The notes under the pieces are model-generated. The model was not told the origin of the DNA, made no database searches, and saw only the letters and a program-made list of their open reading frames with translations. The position numbers were made by a program, and so were the translations under genes. Below are positions 26,091 to 34,321 of a DNA stretch of 64,000 nt, in pieces; within the stretch, counting starts at the first letter, position 1, and each line of letters begins with the position of its first letter. The DNA is from CAVQBL01 sp963710715. Lineage in GTDB: Bacteria; Pseudomonadota; Gammaproteobacteria; DSM-16500. The stretch spans positions 186,001 to 250,000 of the forward strand of contig CAVQBL010000014.1 of the NCBI GenBank assembly GCA_963710715.1, given 5' to 3'.

Positions 26091-26483
26091 CTACCAGCCA
26101 CGCTCCGCATCTAAATACCGACGAACATCGGCTAAGTCGATTACATGGCCTTTTAATAATTTATCGAGTGCGCTTTTACCATTAAATAACGGTGCTGAAT
26201 TTGCCTTTTTGATCCATTTATTTGAAGCATCTTCAGTAGGTAAAAGAATCCTTAATGCTTTATAAATTCCAAGAATATATGAGATTCGCTCTAAGGTATC
26301 AGCTGCGAGAGAGCCCTCTTTTTTACTCTTCCAGCGATATAATGTAGAGAGAGGAATTCCTAGCAATATACTTTCCTGATCTCCCGATAACCCCCATTTA
26401 TGGGTAATATTAAAGAATGCTTTTAATGCAACAGCATTTTTTTGCATTGCATTAGCTCGGGGTTTTACCTTTAATGAACGCAT
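26091..26483 (-). CDS. Xre/ParS-type antitoxin of the RES toxin
   Basis: 130 residues from the ATG at 26483, which has GAGGAGG upstream; the longer form from 26537 is unlikely. The N-terminal half is a Xre-like HTH (WGLSGDQESILLGIPLSTLYRW), and the C-terminal half is the DUF2384 toxin-binding domain (ERISYILGIYKALRILLP ... LLKGHVIDLADVRRYLD). It should bind and inhibit the adjacent RES toxin and repress the operon, possibly through the small palindrome at 26516-26527. Confidence 0.88.
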   Translation of the reverse strand: MRSLKVKPRANAMQKNAVALKAFFNITHKWGLSGDQESILLGIPLSTLYRWKSKKEGSLAADTLERISYILGIYKALRILLPTEDASNKWIKKANSAPLFNGKSALDKLLKGHVIDLADVRRYLDAERGW

Positions 26484-26515
26484 AGCAGCCTCCTCATCCC
26501 ACAGCAGTAGTATAG

Positions 26516-26527
26516 TCTCATTTGAGA
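26516..26527. promoter_or_regulatory. Possible operator of the RES/Xre operon
   Basis: TCTCA-TT-TGAGA is a short palindrome about 33 nt upstream of the antitoxin ATG, where autoregulators commonly bind. It is inferred from position and symmetry only. Confidence 0.35.
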
Positions 26528-26947
26528 AAAATATCAATTATTTTATCATTATAGATAGGCTGTGCTTATTTTGCACAAAAATTTGCTAATTATGTAGATA
26601 TGCATTAGAATATAGCGCATATTTATCGTGCTTTTAGTTAATGAAATTATTATTCAAAAAGTTATAGAAAGTAAAACATTACTACAAATGAGGATTAAAC
26701 ATGAAGCTTTACTTAGTAGGCCCAGAAGTTATTGTAGCAGATGTACGATTTGTAGGCTTGTCCTTTTTTCAAAATACCAAAATCACAAAACGAAAATTAG
26801 AAAAATATTCTGTTCTCCATCTTACTGCACTGTTGATTGATTTTCTTGATAAAGAAAATGCTAAAGAAAAAGCTGGATTTGTGATCTAGCCCCGATTTCA
26901 CTGGACACCTCACGAAGAGAGTAAACTCTCTGATATTGAGGTGAAAA

Positions 26948-27247
26948 ATGAACGAAAATAATCCAAAGAAAGAAACAACCCGAAAGGAATATAGTCCACA
27001 GTTTAAAGATCAAGCAGTAGAGCGTGCAAAAAAAGATGGTGACCCGCAAGCAGCCAAAGATTTAGGTATCCCTGAATCTATGCTTTATTACTGGCGTAGC
27101 CAGAAAAATAAAGGTGGTAATACGATTGAAAATCAAAAACTTCAGCAAGCTGAAATGGCAAGACTTAAACGCGAAGTTGATCGCCTGGAGCAGGAAAACG
27201 CCTTTTTAAAAAAGGTGGCCACGTACTTCACGAAAGAAACGAAGTGA
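26948..27247 (+). CDS. IS3-family transposase OrfA
   Basis: The 99-residue protein has an HTH (YSPQFKDQAVERAKKDGD; AKDLGIPESMLYYW) and a C-terminal leucine-zipper-like helix (ARLKREVDRLEQENAFLKK). Its TGA overlaps the GTG of orfB (GTGA), typical of IS3 elements that make OrfAB by -1 frameshifting. Confidence 0.9.
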   Translation: MNENNPKKETTRKEYSPQFKDQAVERAKKDGDPQAAKDLGIPESMLYYWRSQKNKGGNTIENQKLQQAEMARLKREVDRLEQENAFLKKVATYFTKETK

Positions 27248-28105
27248 GGTACACCATGATAAAGAAAAATAAAAATAACTTTCCCGTGAGAATGATGTGC
27301 AGCATGCTTTCTGTTTCGCCGAGTGGTTATTACGATTGGCGAGATCGGCCACTGTCACTACGTGCTCAGGAAAATGTTCTGTTAGCAGATAAAATAAAGA
27401 CTATTTTTGACGAAGAACACTCTCGCGCTGGCGCCAAACGCATTGCAAAACGCTTAAAAGCAGAAGGTACTCAGGTAAGTCATCATCGTGTTGCAAGGAT
27501 TATGCGATCAAATAGTTGGCGTGCGAAAGCAGCAAAAAAATTCAAAGCAACGACAAACAGTAATCATAAATTGCCGGTAGCGCTGAATTTATTGCAGCAA
27601 AATTTCATTGCTAGCAAGCCAAATGAAAAATGGGTGTCTGACATTACCTACATCTGGACAGATGAAGGCTGGCTTTATCTCGCGGTTGTAATGGATTTAT
27701 ATTCACGTATGGTAGTTGGTTGGTCGCTATCGGAGCGCATGACATCAAAGCTTGTCATTGATGCATTACAAATGGCAATTTGGCAGCGTAAAAAACCACG
27801 TGGCGTTATTATTCATTCTGACCGCGGCAGTCAATACTGCTCTCATGAATATCAGGAATTATTAGCTGATAATGGCTTTATTTGCAGCATGAGTAAACGT
27901 GGTGATTGTTACGATAACGCCAGCATGGAAAGCTGGAATCACAAGCTTCAAGGTTGAAGCTATTCATGGTGAAAAATTTTCAACACGTGCTTATGCAAAA
28001 AATCACGTGTTTGATTATATCGATGTATATTACAATCGAAAATGTCTTCACTCTAAACTTGGCTATTTAAGCCCAGTGCGTTTTGAAGAACAAATGGTCG
28101 CTTAG
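27244..28105 (+). pseudogene. IS3-family transposase OrfB, frameshifted near the catalytic Glu
   Basis: It contains the HTH_21 region and the rve integrase core: EKWVSDITYIWTDEGWLYLA with the first Asp, HSDRGSQY with the second, and NASMESW with the Glu. Just after MESWNH one extra base near 27943 shifts the frame, and a stop follows at 27955-27957. Removing it restores SFKVEAIHGEKF and the normal C-terminus LGYLSPVRFEEQ to 28105. The IS is therefore inactive as sequenced. Confidence 0.88.
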
Positions 28106-28663
28106 TTATGTGTCCGTTTTTTGGGGTGAGATCATTGCATTTGACAACCTAGAAGCTGCAAGAAACTTCATTGATGACACAGGTCGTCGTGGTATTCGCA
28201 CCTCTCACGTCTTTAATAAAAACAACTTCACAGGTGTGGTATTTGCGCCGCTTGTTTATGAAATAGACATCGCAAACCCAACACCATCAACACTCAAGAC
28301 TATTAATGATGCGAAGTCTGAGCATCCTTGTTATAAAATAAGTACAAATGATGTTTTAAACACTTATCTTACTTCTGCCACGTTGGAAGTGAGAAAAAAT
28401 GAGAAAGGTAAACCTATAAATAAAACTTACGAGATAAACAAAATCCTAGCACCACAAGACATTGCTGATTTCAGAAAAGCATATGAGAAGGAATACGAGA
28501 AGAGTTATCTTAAAAATCCTTTGAGTAAAATGAAACAACTACTTCAAAATCCCGATATTACTATGGGTGATGTATGTAGGTATGCAATCGAGCATCCAGA
28601 TAGCCGTACCGATAGGATTGTAACAACACTTGCAAACTCAATTTAATGTAACTTACCACAAAG

Positions 28664-28697
28664 GGCAGAGGGTTCCCCATATATGGACCCTCTTTTC
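28664..28697 (+). terminator. Intrinsic terminator
   Basis: AGAGGGT (28667-28673) pairs with ACCCTCT (28687-28693), extended by CC/GG pairs around CATATATG, and is followed by TTTCCC. It is placed just after the IS-split gene. Confidence 0.6.
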
Positions 28698-28707
28698 CCT
28701 CCGCTTA

Positions 28708-28764
28708 AACCTAGATTCGGCAGTTAAACCCCACTGCGAGAGGCTACTGCATTGAATCTAGGTT
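28708..28764. repeat. Inverted repeat between convergent genes
   Basis: AACCTAGATTC (28708-28718) and GAATCTAGGTT (28754-28764) are perfect complements around a 35-bp spacer. The function is not evident; it may be the end pair of a small element. Confidence 0.55.
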
Positions 28765-28810
28765 AAATCAAGGGGATATTTATACCCCCCTTACAAGAGA
28801 AGACACCATA

Positions 28811-30172
28811 TCATACTGACGTAGGAGCCATGCGGGTTGATTTTTGTTTTACTCCCTGCCGAATTTGTTCAAAATCATCCCCATGACCAATAGCTTGAAT
28901 TGTTTCTCCGTATTTCGCATGCATTTTTTCTAGCATTTGCCCAGCGTCAAGCTTAGCTTTAGAAACAACCCTCTTCGGAGTTGGAGCTTCTTGCTTCGCG
29001 TCAAACTTAACTTCGGGGGTTGCAGTTGCAATCATGAGAGTTTCATCTTGTCGCTTAATCTCAAACTCATCTTTACGAGCTACGGCTTCCTGAGTTAGAA
29101 CTTGTTTTGGTTTCGGTGACAGCATTTCTAGATGATAAGGCGTAAGGAAGGGAATCTGTTTAAGAGGTTTTCCGTGAAATTTTTCTAAAGTATTTATAAG
29201 AGCATCTACTGCTTTGTCACCGTAGGTCTCACGTAATGTCTTTTTGAACGGATTGTTTTTTCCATGATGATAACGCGGGTTATCGATACCCTGCTCTTTT
29301 AAAATCTCCAATCCTTTCCCTAAGTATTCCTTATATTCCGGAGTTTCAAAATCGGACACCATCTCTAATGCAAGTATACGCTCATCCTTGTTACAAGCAC
29401 TCGTCGATAAAAAACCATTTTGCGTTCCTTGAAAATAACGTGTATAAACCGCACCATCATTAATTGGGTATTTTCCTTGCTTTCCAAAATCTAATAATTC
29501 TTTAGCCATTTTCTTGAGTATGTTATGAAGTACCCCTGGAGCCTTACTTTCTTTAACAGGTGACAGCAAACTAACATCTACAATGTCGTCTGCGTTTGGG
29601 TAATTAGTGTTAGGGTGAGTGATAGTTCGTTCCCAACCTACCCTAGAGTATTCTTTTTTATCTCCAATAATATGGTGATTAGCTAGTTTCCTTATAATCA
29701 TTCTGAGTTTGGCCATCAATTCGGGCGTCAATCCATTCATCACAGAGCTTTGTAACATCTCTCCTACAGTACTGCCTACAGTCGTTACAAATTCTTCCAC
29801 AAAACGCTTGGGATTATTATCACTATAAGTAGGAACTTCTACGGTTACTTCTGCTTTTTCGCCGGCAAATTTCGATGTACGAACTTGCAAAATAGGCGTA
29901 CTATTTGTTTCGTCATACGTGGGCATGAGCATTAACGTGAAATAGGGGCATTCATTCATGAACACAGCAAGTTTCTCTGGGGTTAAACACTTGCTTTTAT
30001 CACCATCAGCCGTAGCCTCCAATGTGTTAAAAGCATAAACCTTTTCAAGTAACTTGAAATTTTTTACGCATTCTATTTCTGCTCTAACAATAATTCCACC
30101 TAATCCTAAATTTACACACATCATATCAAAAAACATTTTTTCTTCTAATTTTTTTTGCATCCATTTTCTCAT
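28811..30172 (-). CDS. Unknown protein, probably the 3' part of a gene continuing from 30932
   Basis: I do not recognise this 453-residue soluble protein. It is rich in charged residues, with a long helical C-terminal half (VSKAKLDAGQMLEKMHAKYG). There is no Shine-Dalgarno sequence before its first ATG, and it overlaps the upstream ORF by 47 nt across an AAAAAAAA run. A one-base change in that run fuses the two ORFs into one protein of about 700 residues. Either the gene is broken, or the run is a sequencing error, or it is a slippery site. No membrane segments or signal peptide. It lies in the accessory island. Confidence 0.6.
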   Translation of the reverse strand: MRKWMQKKLEEKMFFDMMCVNLGLGGIIVRAEIECVKNFKLLEKVYAFNTLEATADGDKSKCLTPEKLAVFMNECPYFTLMLMPTYDETNSTPILQVRTSKFAGEKAEVTVEVPTYSDNNPKRFVEEFVTTVGSTVGEMLQSSVMNGLTPELMAKLRMIIRKLANHHIIGDKKEYSRVGWERTITHPNTNYPNADDIVDVSLLSPVKESKAPGVLHNILKKMAKELLDFGKQGKYPINDGAVYTRYFQGTQNGFLSTSACNKDERILALEMVSDFETPEYKEYLGKGLEILKEQGIDNPRYHHGKNNPFKKTLRETYGDKAVDALINTLEKFHGKPLKQIPFLTPYHLEMLSPKPKQVLTQEAVARKDEFEIKRQDETLMIATATPEVKFDAKQEAPTPKRVVSKAKLDAGQMLEKMHAKYGETIQAIGHGDDFEQIRQGVKQKSTRMAPTSV

Positions 30173-30932
30173 CAGATGATAACAAAGGTCTCTTTACAAT
30201 TCTTTTATCACCCTTCGCATCATAAACTACATACGCCACTATTAAGCCATTAAAACCCGGCTGATCTCTACCTGTACCATGACACCCAGTTGCTCCCGCA
30301 CCCAGAACGGTAGGAAAAGGATTATTAAGGACTGTAGTTAAAGCTAAATTTACTTTTGCAAGAAAATCCGAAAACTCATAAATTTCAGGTCCAGCGCTCA
30401 CTGCAACACGCTTCGTCTGAAAACCCTGCGTACAATCTAAAGTACCTTTTACAAATTCCTCATCTAATACTTCAATGTGATGAAACTTTTTACTAAATTG
30501 CACAATCACATCAGCAACCGCGCATTCATTCAATGAATATGATTTAGTATCGTATTTATCATCCATAGCTTCTTTTGAGCAATATGAGCAAGGTGAGAAA
30601 ATTGAGAAACATGAGAAACATGAGCAAGCTGTCGCAGACTCATCTTCACGACCTGCTGCTGCATGTACTGTTATAACTTTCTCATTTTTTTCCTCAAGAC
30701 CAAAATTAATTTTGTTAAGCATTTTCAACAACGCTGGTACTTGTGCTTCTTCATCTATTTCCACAACTATAGTGTTTTCTTTAAATACCGATCCAGTAAA
30801 GTTAGTCCATTTTTTTACTTTTAAATTGATTTTTTTTGCATCGAGTTCCTCAATGAGCTGAATACGTGCATCTTTTTGGTTTTCATTGAGTTCATTAGCG
30901 AGCTGAATACTACGAATGCCTGCTGATAACAT
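30126..30932 (-). CDS. Unknown protein, 5' part of the locus, with a short Cys/Ser repeat
   Basis: This 268-residue frame starts with MLSAGIRSIQLANELNEN and holds a 9-bp tandem repeat giving a CSCFSCFSIFSPCSYCS stretch near residues 103-119. The remainder is soluble with a Gly-rich segment (TVLGAGATGCHGTGRDQPG). It ends at a TGA a few codons after the poly-A run shared with the next ORF, so the true product may continue into 28811-30172. AAGGAG lies just before the ATG. No known family was recognised. Confidence 0.6.
   Translation of the reverse strand: MLSAGIRSIQLANELNENQKDARIQLIEELDAKKINLKVKKWTNFTGSVFKENTIVVEIDEEAQVPALLKMLNKINFGLEEKNEKVITVHAAAGREDESATACSCFSCFSIFSPCSYCSKEAMDDKYDTKSYSLNECAVADVIVQFSKKFHHIEVLDEEFVKGTLDCTQGFQTKRVAVSAGPEIYEFSDFLAKVNLALTTVLNNPFPTVLGAGATGCHGTGRDQPGFNGLIVAYVVYDAKGDKRIVKRPLLSSDEKMDAKKIRRKNVF
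30576..30629. repeat. Degenerate 9-bp tandem repeat, six units
   Basis: On the + strand the units are TGAGCAATA, TGAGCAAGG, TGAGAAAAT, TGAGAAACA, TGAGAAACA, TGAGCAAGC. On the coding strand each unit adds three residues of the pattern (C/F)-S-x, so copy changes keep the frame. Confidence 0.8.
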
Positions 30933-31090
30933 TATGTTCTCCTTATAATGATTTTCTAATAATATTAGCTATCTTAGACTAAGAACTTGAATTGTAACAC
31001 AGACTTAAACCATTTTCTAGAAAGATGGTAATTTTTTAAACAATCCATAAATGGCGGTGTGACCGTTCCTGTATAGCGTATACTTGGAAT

Positions 31091-32686
31091 CTAATGACAT
31101 TGAGAATTTAGTTTGGGGATTTTACGAAAATATTTAAATATAACACTTGCATCCTCAACTTTAAGTAATAAGCACGTTAATAAATATGCCATACCGGCAG
31201 AGAAAATAGCTAACAATAAAGATACCAAACGAATAAAAAATGATGAATTATAAATAAAATTCGAAAAATAATTTAACGTAACCCAACAAGTTAAACCTAG
31301 CATTACTGATGAAATACTGCAGAATGTGAAATTTTTTATAAAAGGAAAACTTTGCAAGTTATGTAATTTTCCCATCAACCGATAAAGCATAATAAAATTC
31401 ACACTTGCTGAAATTGCAGTAGCCAGTGCAAGACCACAATGTCCCAATCTTAATGTAAATATAAATAAGTAATTTAATACAACATTTAAAATAATAGAGA
31501 AAATGCTGACAAACATAGGCACCCATTTTTTATCAATTGCATAAAACCCAGGGGAAAGAATTTTAACGCACGAATACGCAACTAATCCAAGCACATAAAA
31601 TTGCAAAGCAAATGCTGTTTGCATAGAGTCTTCTGTTAAGAATTTTCCATGCTCGAAAATCAAACTAATAATCGGTTTAGCAAAAAACCAAAGTCCAACA
31701 GCAGCCGGTAATGTCAAAAACACAGCAAGACGCATTGCGCGCCCTAACGTTGCACCAAATTGCTCATATTCTTTCGTAGCCGCGATTCTCGATATCACAG
31801 GTAAAGTTATTGTCGCTACAGCTACACCAAAAATTCCAATAGGAAATTGCAGTAATCTAAACGCACTATTCAGCCATGTTACAGCTTCTTTTCCAATGTA
31901 CGATGCAAAACTGGAATTAATAATTACGTTAATTTGAACGGCGCTTGCTGCAATGATTGCTGGCATTGTCAAAATCAAGATGTTGCGAACGCCTGAATCC
32001 TTCCAGCGAAAATCCGGTTTAAAAGAAAAACCAACACGCTTTAAACTAGGTATTTGAATTGCTAACTGGAATACGCCACCAATTAATGTACCGATTGCCA
32101 AACCAATAAGTGCTTTTTCACCAAAGTAAGGATCAATTAGCCATCCAAAAAAGACACCGCCCGCGATAGAACCTATATTAAAAAAACTAGAAGCCAAAGC
32201 AGGTACACCAAAAACATTTTTAGAATTGAGAATTCCCATGACAAGCGCAGCGAGAGATACTAAAAAGATAAATGGATACATAATCTGTGTCAGTAACACA
32301 GTCATGTGAGCATCTTCTGGAGAAAAACCGGGTGCTAAAATTCCGATTATTTGTTTTGCGTAAATAACTCCAAGGAGAGTCAAAATACTCATGAATATAC
32401 TAACCAGAGTTAACATTTTAGACGCAAGAATCCAAGCAGAGTGGTCCCCTTCTGTTGCAATTTTTTTTGAAAAAATGGTAATGAAAGAAATAGAGAGCGC
32501 TCCTTCCGCAAAAAGATCTCTCAGCAAATTAGGGGCGCGAAATGCAATGAGAAAAATTCCCATTGCGGATGAACCTAATAGTGAATTAAATAATATTTCA
32601 CGTATCAGTCCTAATACCCGACTGCACATGACAGCTAAAGATATAACCCCAGCTGCTTTTGTATTGAGCTTTTTATCGCTAGACAT
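31091..32686 (-). CDS. murJ: Lipid II flippase MurJ
   Basis: A 531-residue MOP-superfamily protein with about 14 membrane helices. The N-terminus (SRVLGLIREILFNSLLG, then AFRAPNLLRDLFAEGALS) is the MurJ signature, including the arginine and Asp/Glu residues required for lipid II transport. It flips peptidoglycan precursor across the inner membrane and is essential in most Gram-negatives. There is no clear Shine-Dalgarno sequence. It is the only gene of its transcription unit in view; a gene remnant lies just upstream. Confidence 0.93.
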   Translation of the reverse strand: MSSDKKLNTKAAGVISLAVMCSRVLGLIREILFNSLLGSSAMGIFLIAFRAPNLLRDLFAEGALSISFITIFSKKIATEGDHSAWILASKMLTLVSIFMSILTLLGVIYAKQIIGILAPGFSPEDAHMTVLLTQIMYPFIFLVSLAALVMGILNSKNVFGVPALASSFFNIGSIAGGVFFGWLIDPYFGEKALIGLAIGTLIGGVFQLAIQIPSLKRVGFSFKPDFRWKDSGVRNILILTMPAIIAASAVQINVIINSSFASYIGKEAVTWLNSAFRLLQFPIGIFGVAVATITLPVISRIAATKEYEQFGATLGRAMRLAVFLTLPAAVGLWFFAKPIISLIFEHGKFLTEDSMQTAFALQFYVLGLVAYSCVKILSPGFYAIDKKWVPMFVSIFSIILNVVLNYLFIFTLRLGHCGLALATAISASVNFIMLYRLMGKLHNLQSFPFIKNFTFCSISSVMLGLTCWVTLNYFSNFIYNSSFFIRLVSLLLAIFSAGMAYLLTCLLLKVEDASVIFKYFRKIPKLNSQCH

Positions 32687-32718
32687 GAGCCAAACTTTAT
32701 CATTTTTTGATCAGCTCA

Positions 32719-32865
32719 TCAATGACAATATTCAGGCAATTTATTATTGTGCTTGTATGCCTGAATAGCCTTAAGGACATCAGCAGAAGCATTTAACTTT
32801 TTGAAAATCTCATTGGCAATTTGGACATCAATAAACTCTTGTTTAGGCTTAGCGCTATTAATGAT
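32719..32865 (-). pseudogene. Possible 3' remnant of a lost gene
   Basis: A 48-codon open frame without a normal start reads like the end of a real protein: KPKQEFIDVQIANEIFKKLN, then ASADVLKAIQAYKHNNKLPE. Upstream it is cut off by a stop and then by the palindromic repeat at 32893. The identity is unknown. Confidence 0.3.
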
Positions 32866-32892
32866 TCAGGCGTGATAATTTTTCCGGAAAAA

Positions 32893-33031
32893 AGATCGCG
32901 AGAGCCCGCGCGCTTTTTTTTGCGCGGGCGTGGCAATCCAGGGAGCACAAAACATTCCCCTGGATTGCTTCGCATGAAAAGCACATGCTCGCATAGTCAG
33001 GAGAAATTTTGAGATGTGGGTAATGATATGG
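32893..33031. repeat. Long-form nested palindromic repeat (copy 3, half outer arm)
   Basis: It has the same orientation as copies 1 and 2; the core is truncated at the left. The right side continues into CATAGTCAGGAGAAATTTTG and GAGATGTGGGTAATGATATG, the outer arm seen at 55063 and 56107. Confidence 0.82.
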
Positions 33032-33215
33032 TACGTGCCCTAAACATCAAAACACATAAAATAAAAGCAACAATAAAACCAAGCCAACTAAACCACATAG
33101 GAACAACATAACTCGCTACAACGACTTCCATCACAAAAAATAATCGCAACAAATGTAAAATGGAAACTATTCCAAAAATAATGCCTGCTATCATCAAAGC
33201 TGCATTCTTGCTCAT
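32997..33215 (-). CDS. Small two-helix membrane protein
   Basis: A 72-residue protein with two hydrophobic helices (about 5-35 and 38-60). GGGAGG before the ATG supports expression. No family name can be given. The last dozen residues (including TSQNFS) are encoded by the outer arm of the adjoining palindromic repeat, so the C-terminus is probably not ancestral. Confidence 0.65.
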   Translation of the reverse strand: MSKNAALMIAGIIFGIVSILHLLRLFFVMEVVVASYVVPMWFSWLGFIVAFILCVLMFRARTISLPTSQNFS

Positions 33216-33229
33216 AGAAAAACCTCCCT

Positions 33230-34297
33230 TTAAAGTTTAATATTTACATTCAAATAAGGACCATTCACACTAAAATTACTTTTTGACTTACCCATCGTTG
33301 CAACAAAAACAGTTCCCGTTTGAATAGGCGCTACAACTATAACAGGATTATATTCCTGAATGGCATTAACATACATTGAAGCTTTGTAACCTCCTTCTAT
33401 TGTAACTGCAGAATCTTTGCAAAATGGATAGGTATAATTTACTCCTAATTTGACATCTGCACCTGGGACTACTTGTTGCGTATTATCAGAACCGATTGCT
33501 TGTTTATTATTAGTGATGCCAAATAATGCTTCACCTATACTAGAAGATGAATTATATCTTGTACGAGCTATCATATTTCCAATTAATACTGATCCAGATA
33601 CTTGCCCTACCACACCAAAACCATAGCAAAGATCGTATTTTGCATTAATACCAAAACGCGGCCCGAATCCAGTGTATTGTGAAAAATTATTGGAACGAAC
33701 AGAAAAAGGAATGAAGTTATCACTAAAAGTTGAAATTAAATTTTGTTTGATACGCGCACCACTTAAGCCAGCAAAAAAACGTATTAAAGTATGATTACCA
33801 AAATTAACAAATTGCCCTACATCTAAATCTACTACATCATAACGGAAATCAACTTTTCCACGCGCTTGCTGGATGGTGCCGCCGCGTGGTCCTGTTTCAT
33901 AAAACGGTGCGACAAATTGGCCATCCGGCCCTGCGGACACAGAAGCAGAATCACTGCTATTTAAATGTGTCCAGTGCAATTGAATATCATTACCTGAGTG
34001 ACAAAAAACATAGCCCATACCTAAGCCATAAGCAAAATGATAACTTGGGTTAATCGATTTAACATGCCAATTTGGCGTTGGGAAAGGGAATGGAAAAGTA
34101 TGGACTGCATATTCAAGATCATTACTGACGGGTCGCAACCAAAGACCTGTCACGTCAAATTCAAAACCCGGCGACATCTCTGGGATGCTCACTTGAAAAG
34201 GGTTAGTACTTGTTGAAAGTGCTGCGTTAACACTTAAAAAAGGTACCGCTTGTAAAATCACAGCTAAGAAAATTCTTTTTAAAAAAGATTTTTTCAT
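33230..34297 (-). CDS. Legionella-type major outer membrane protein (porin-like)
   Basis: A signal peptide (ending SVNA) precedes a ~330-residue beta-barrel with alternating hydrophobic strands. GFEFDVTGLWLRP near the mature N-terminus, then YHFAYGLGMGYVF, Y-D-V-V-D-L-D-V-G-Q and FFAGLSGARI, are the pattern of the Legionella OMP family. It ends in a polar/hydrophobic strand with C-terminal Leu. Such proteins are abundant outer membrane pores and are largely confined to Legionellales and relatives, which supports the taxonomic reading. GGAGG precedes the ATG. Confidence 0.85.
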   Translation of the reverse strand: MKKSFLKRIFLAVILQAVPFLSVNAALSTSTNPFQVSIPEMSPGFEFDVTGLWLRPVSNDLEYAVHTFPFPFPTPNWHVKSINPSYHFAYGLGMGYVFCHSGNDIQLHWTHLNSSDSASVSAGPDGQFVAPFYETGPRGGTIQQARGKVDFRYDVVDLDVGQFVNFGNHTLIRFFAGLSGARIKQNLISTFSDNFIPFSVRSNNFSQYTGFGPRFGINAKYDLCYGFGVVGQVSGSVLIGNMIARTRYNSSSSIGEALFGITNNKQAIGSDNTQQVVPGADVKLGVNYTYPFCKDSAVTIEGGYKASMYVNAIQEYNPVIVVAPIQTGTVFVATMGKSKSNFSVNGPYLNVNIKL

Positions 34298-34321
34298 TTT
34301 AAACCTCCATGTTAGATTAAA

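Larger units (their letters stand above)
26882..28134 (+). mobile_element. IS3-family insertion sequence, 1253 bp
   Basis: The ends TGATCTAGCCCC (left) and complement of GGGGTGAGATCA (right) are imperfect inverted repeats, with GGACAC further in on both sides. A 3-bp direct repeat TTG (26879-26881 and 28135-28137) flanks it, as expected for IS3 target duplication. It contains orfA and a frameshifted orfB. It interrupts an unknown gene. Confidence 0.88.
26701..28646 (+). pseudogene. Unknown 229-codon gene split by an IS3 element
   Basis: Left exon-like part 26701-26881 (GAGG before the ATG) and right part 28138-28646 are in the same frame once the IS and one TTG target copy are removed. The join then reads KEKAGF-AFDNLEAARNFID with no stop and a total of 229 residues. 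The protein is soluble, charged and of unknown family, with a C-terminal helical end (DVCRYAIEHPDSRTDRIV). Lysine-rich segments and a lack of signal peptide are visible. A terminator follows at 28664. As it stands the gene is inactivated. Confidence 0.75.

Noticed and set aside
32793..32984. A 63-codon minus-strand ORF
   Set aside because: Its first half is the palindromic repeat (MLFMRSNPGE-type reading seen at other copies) and the rest is out of frame with the protein-like remnant.
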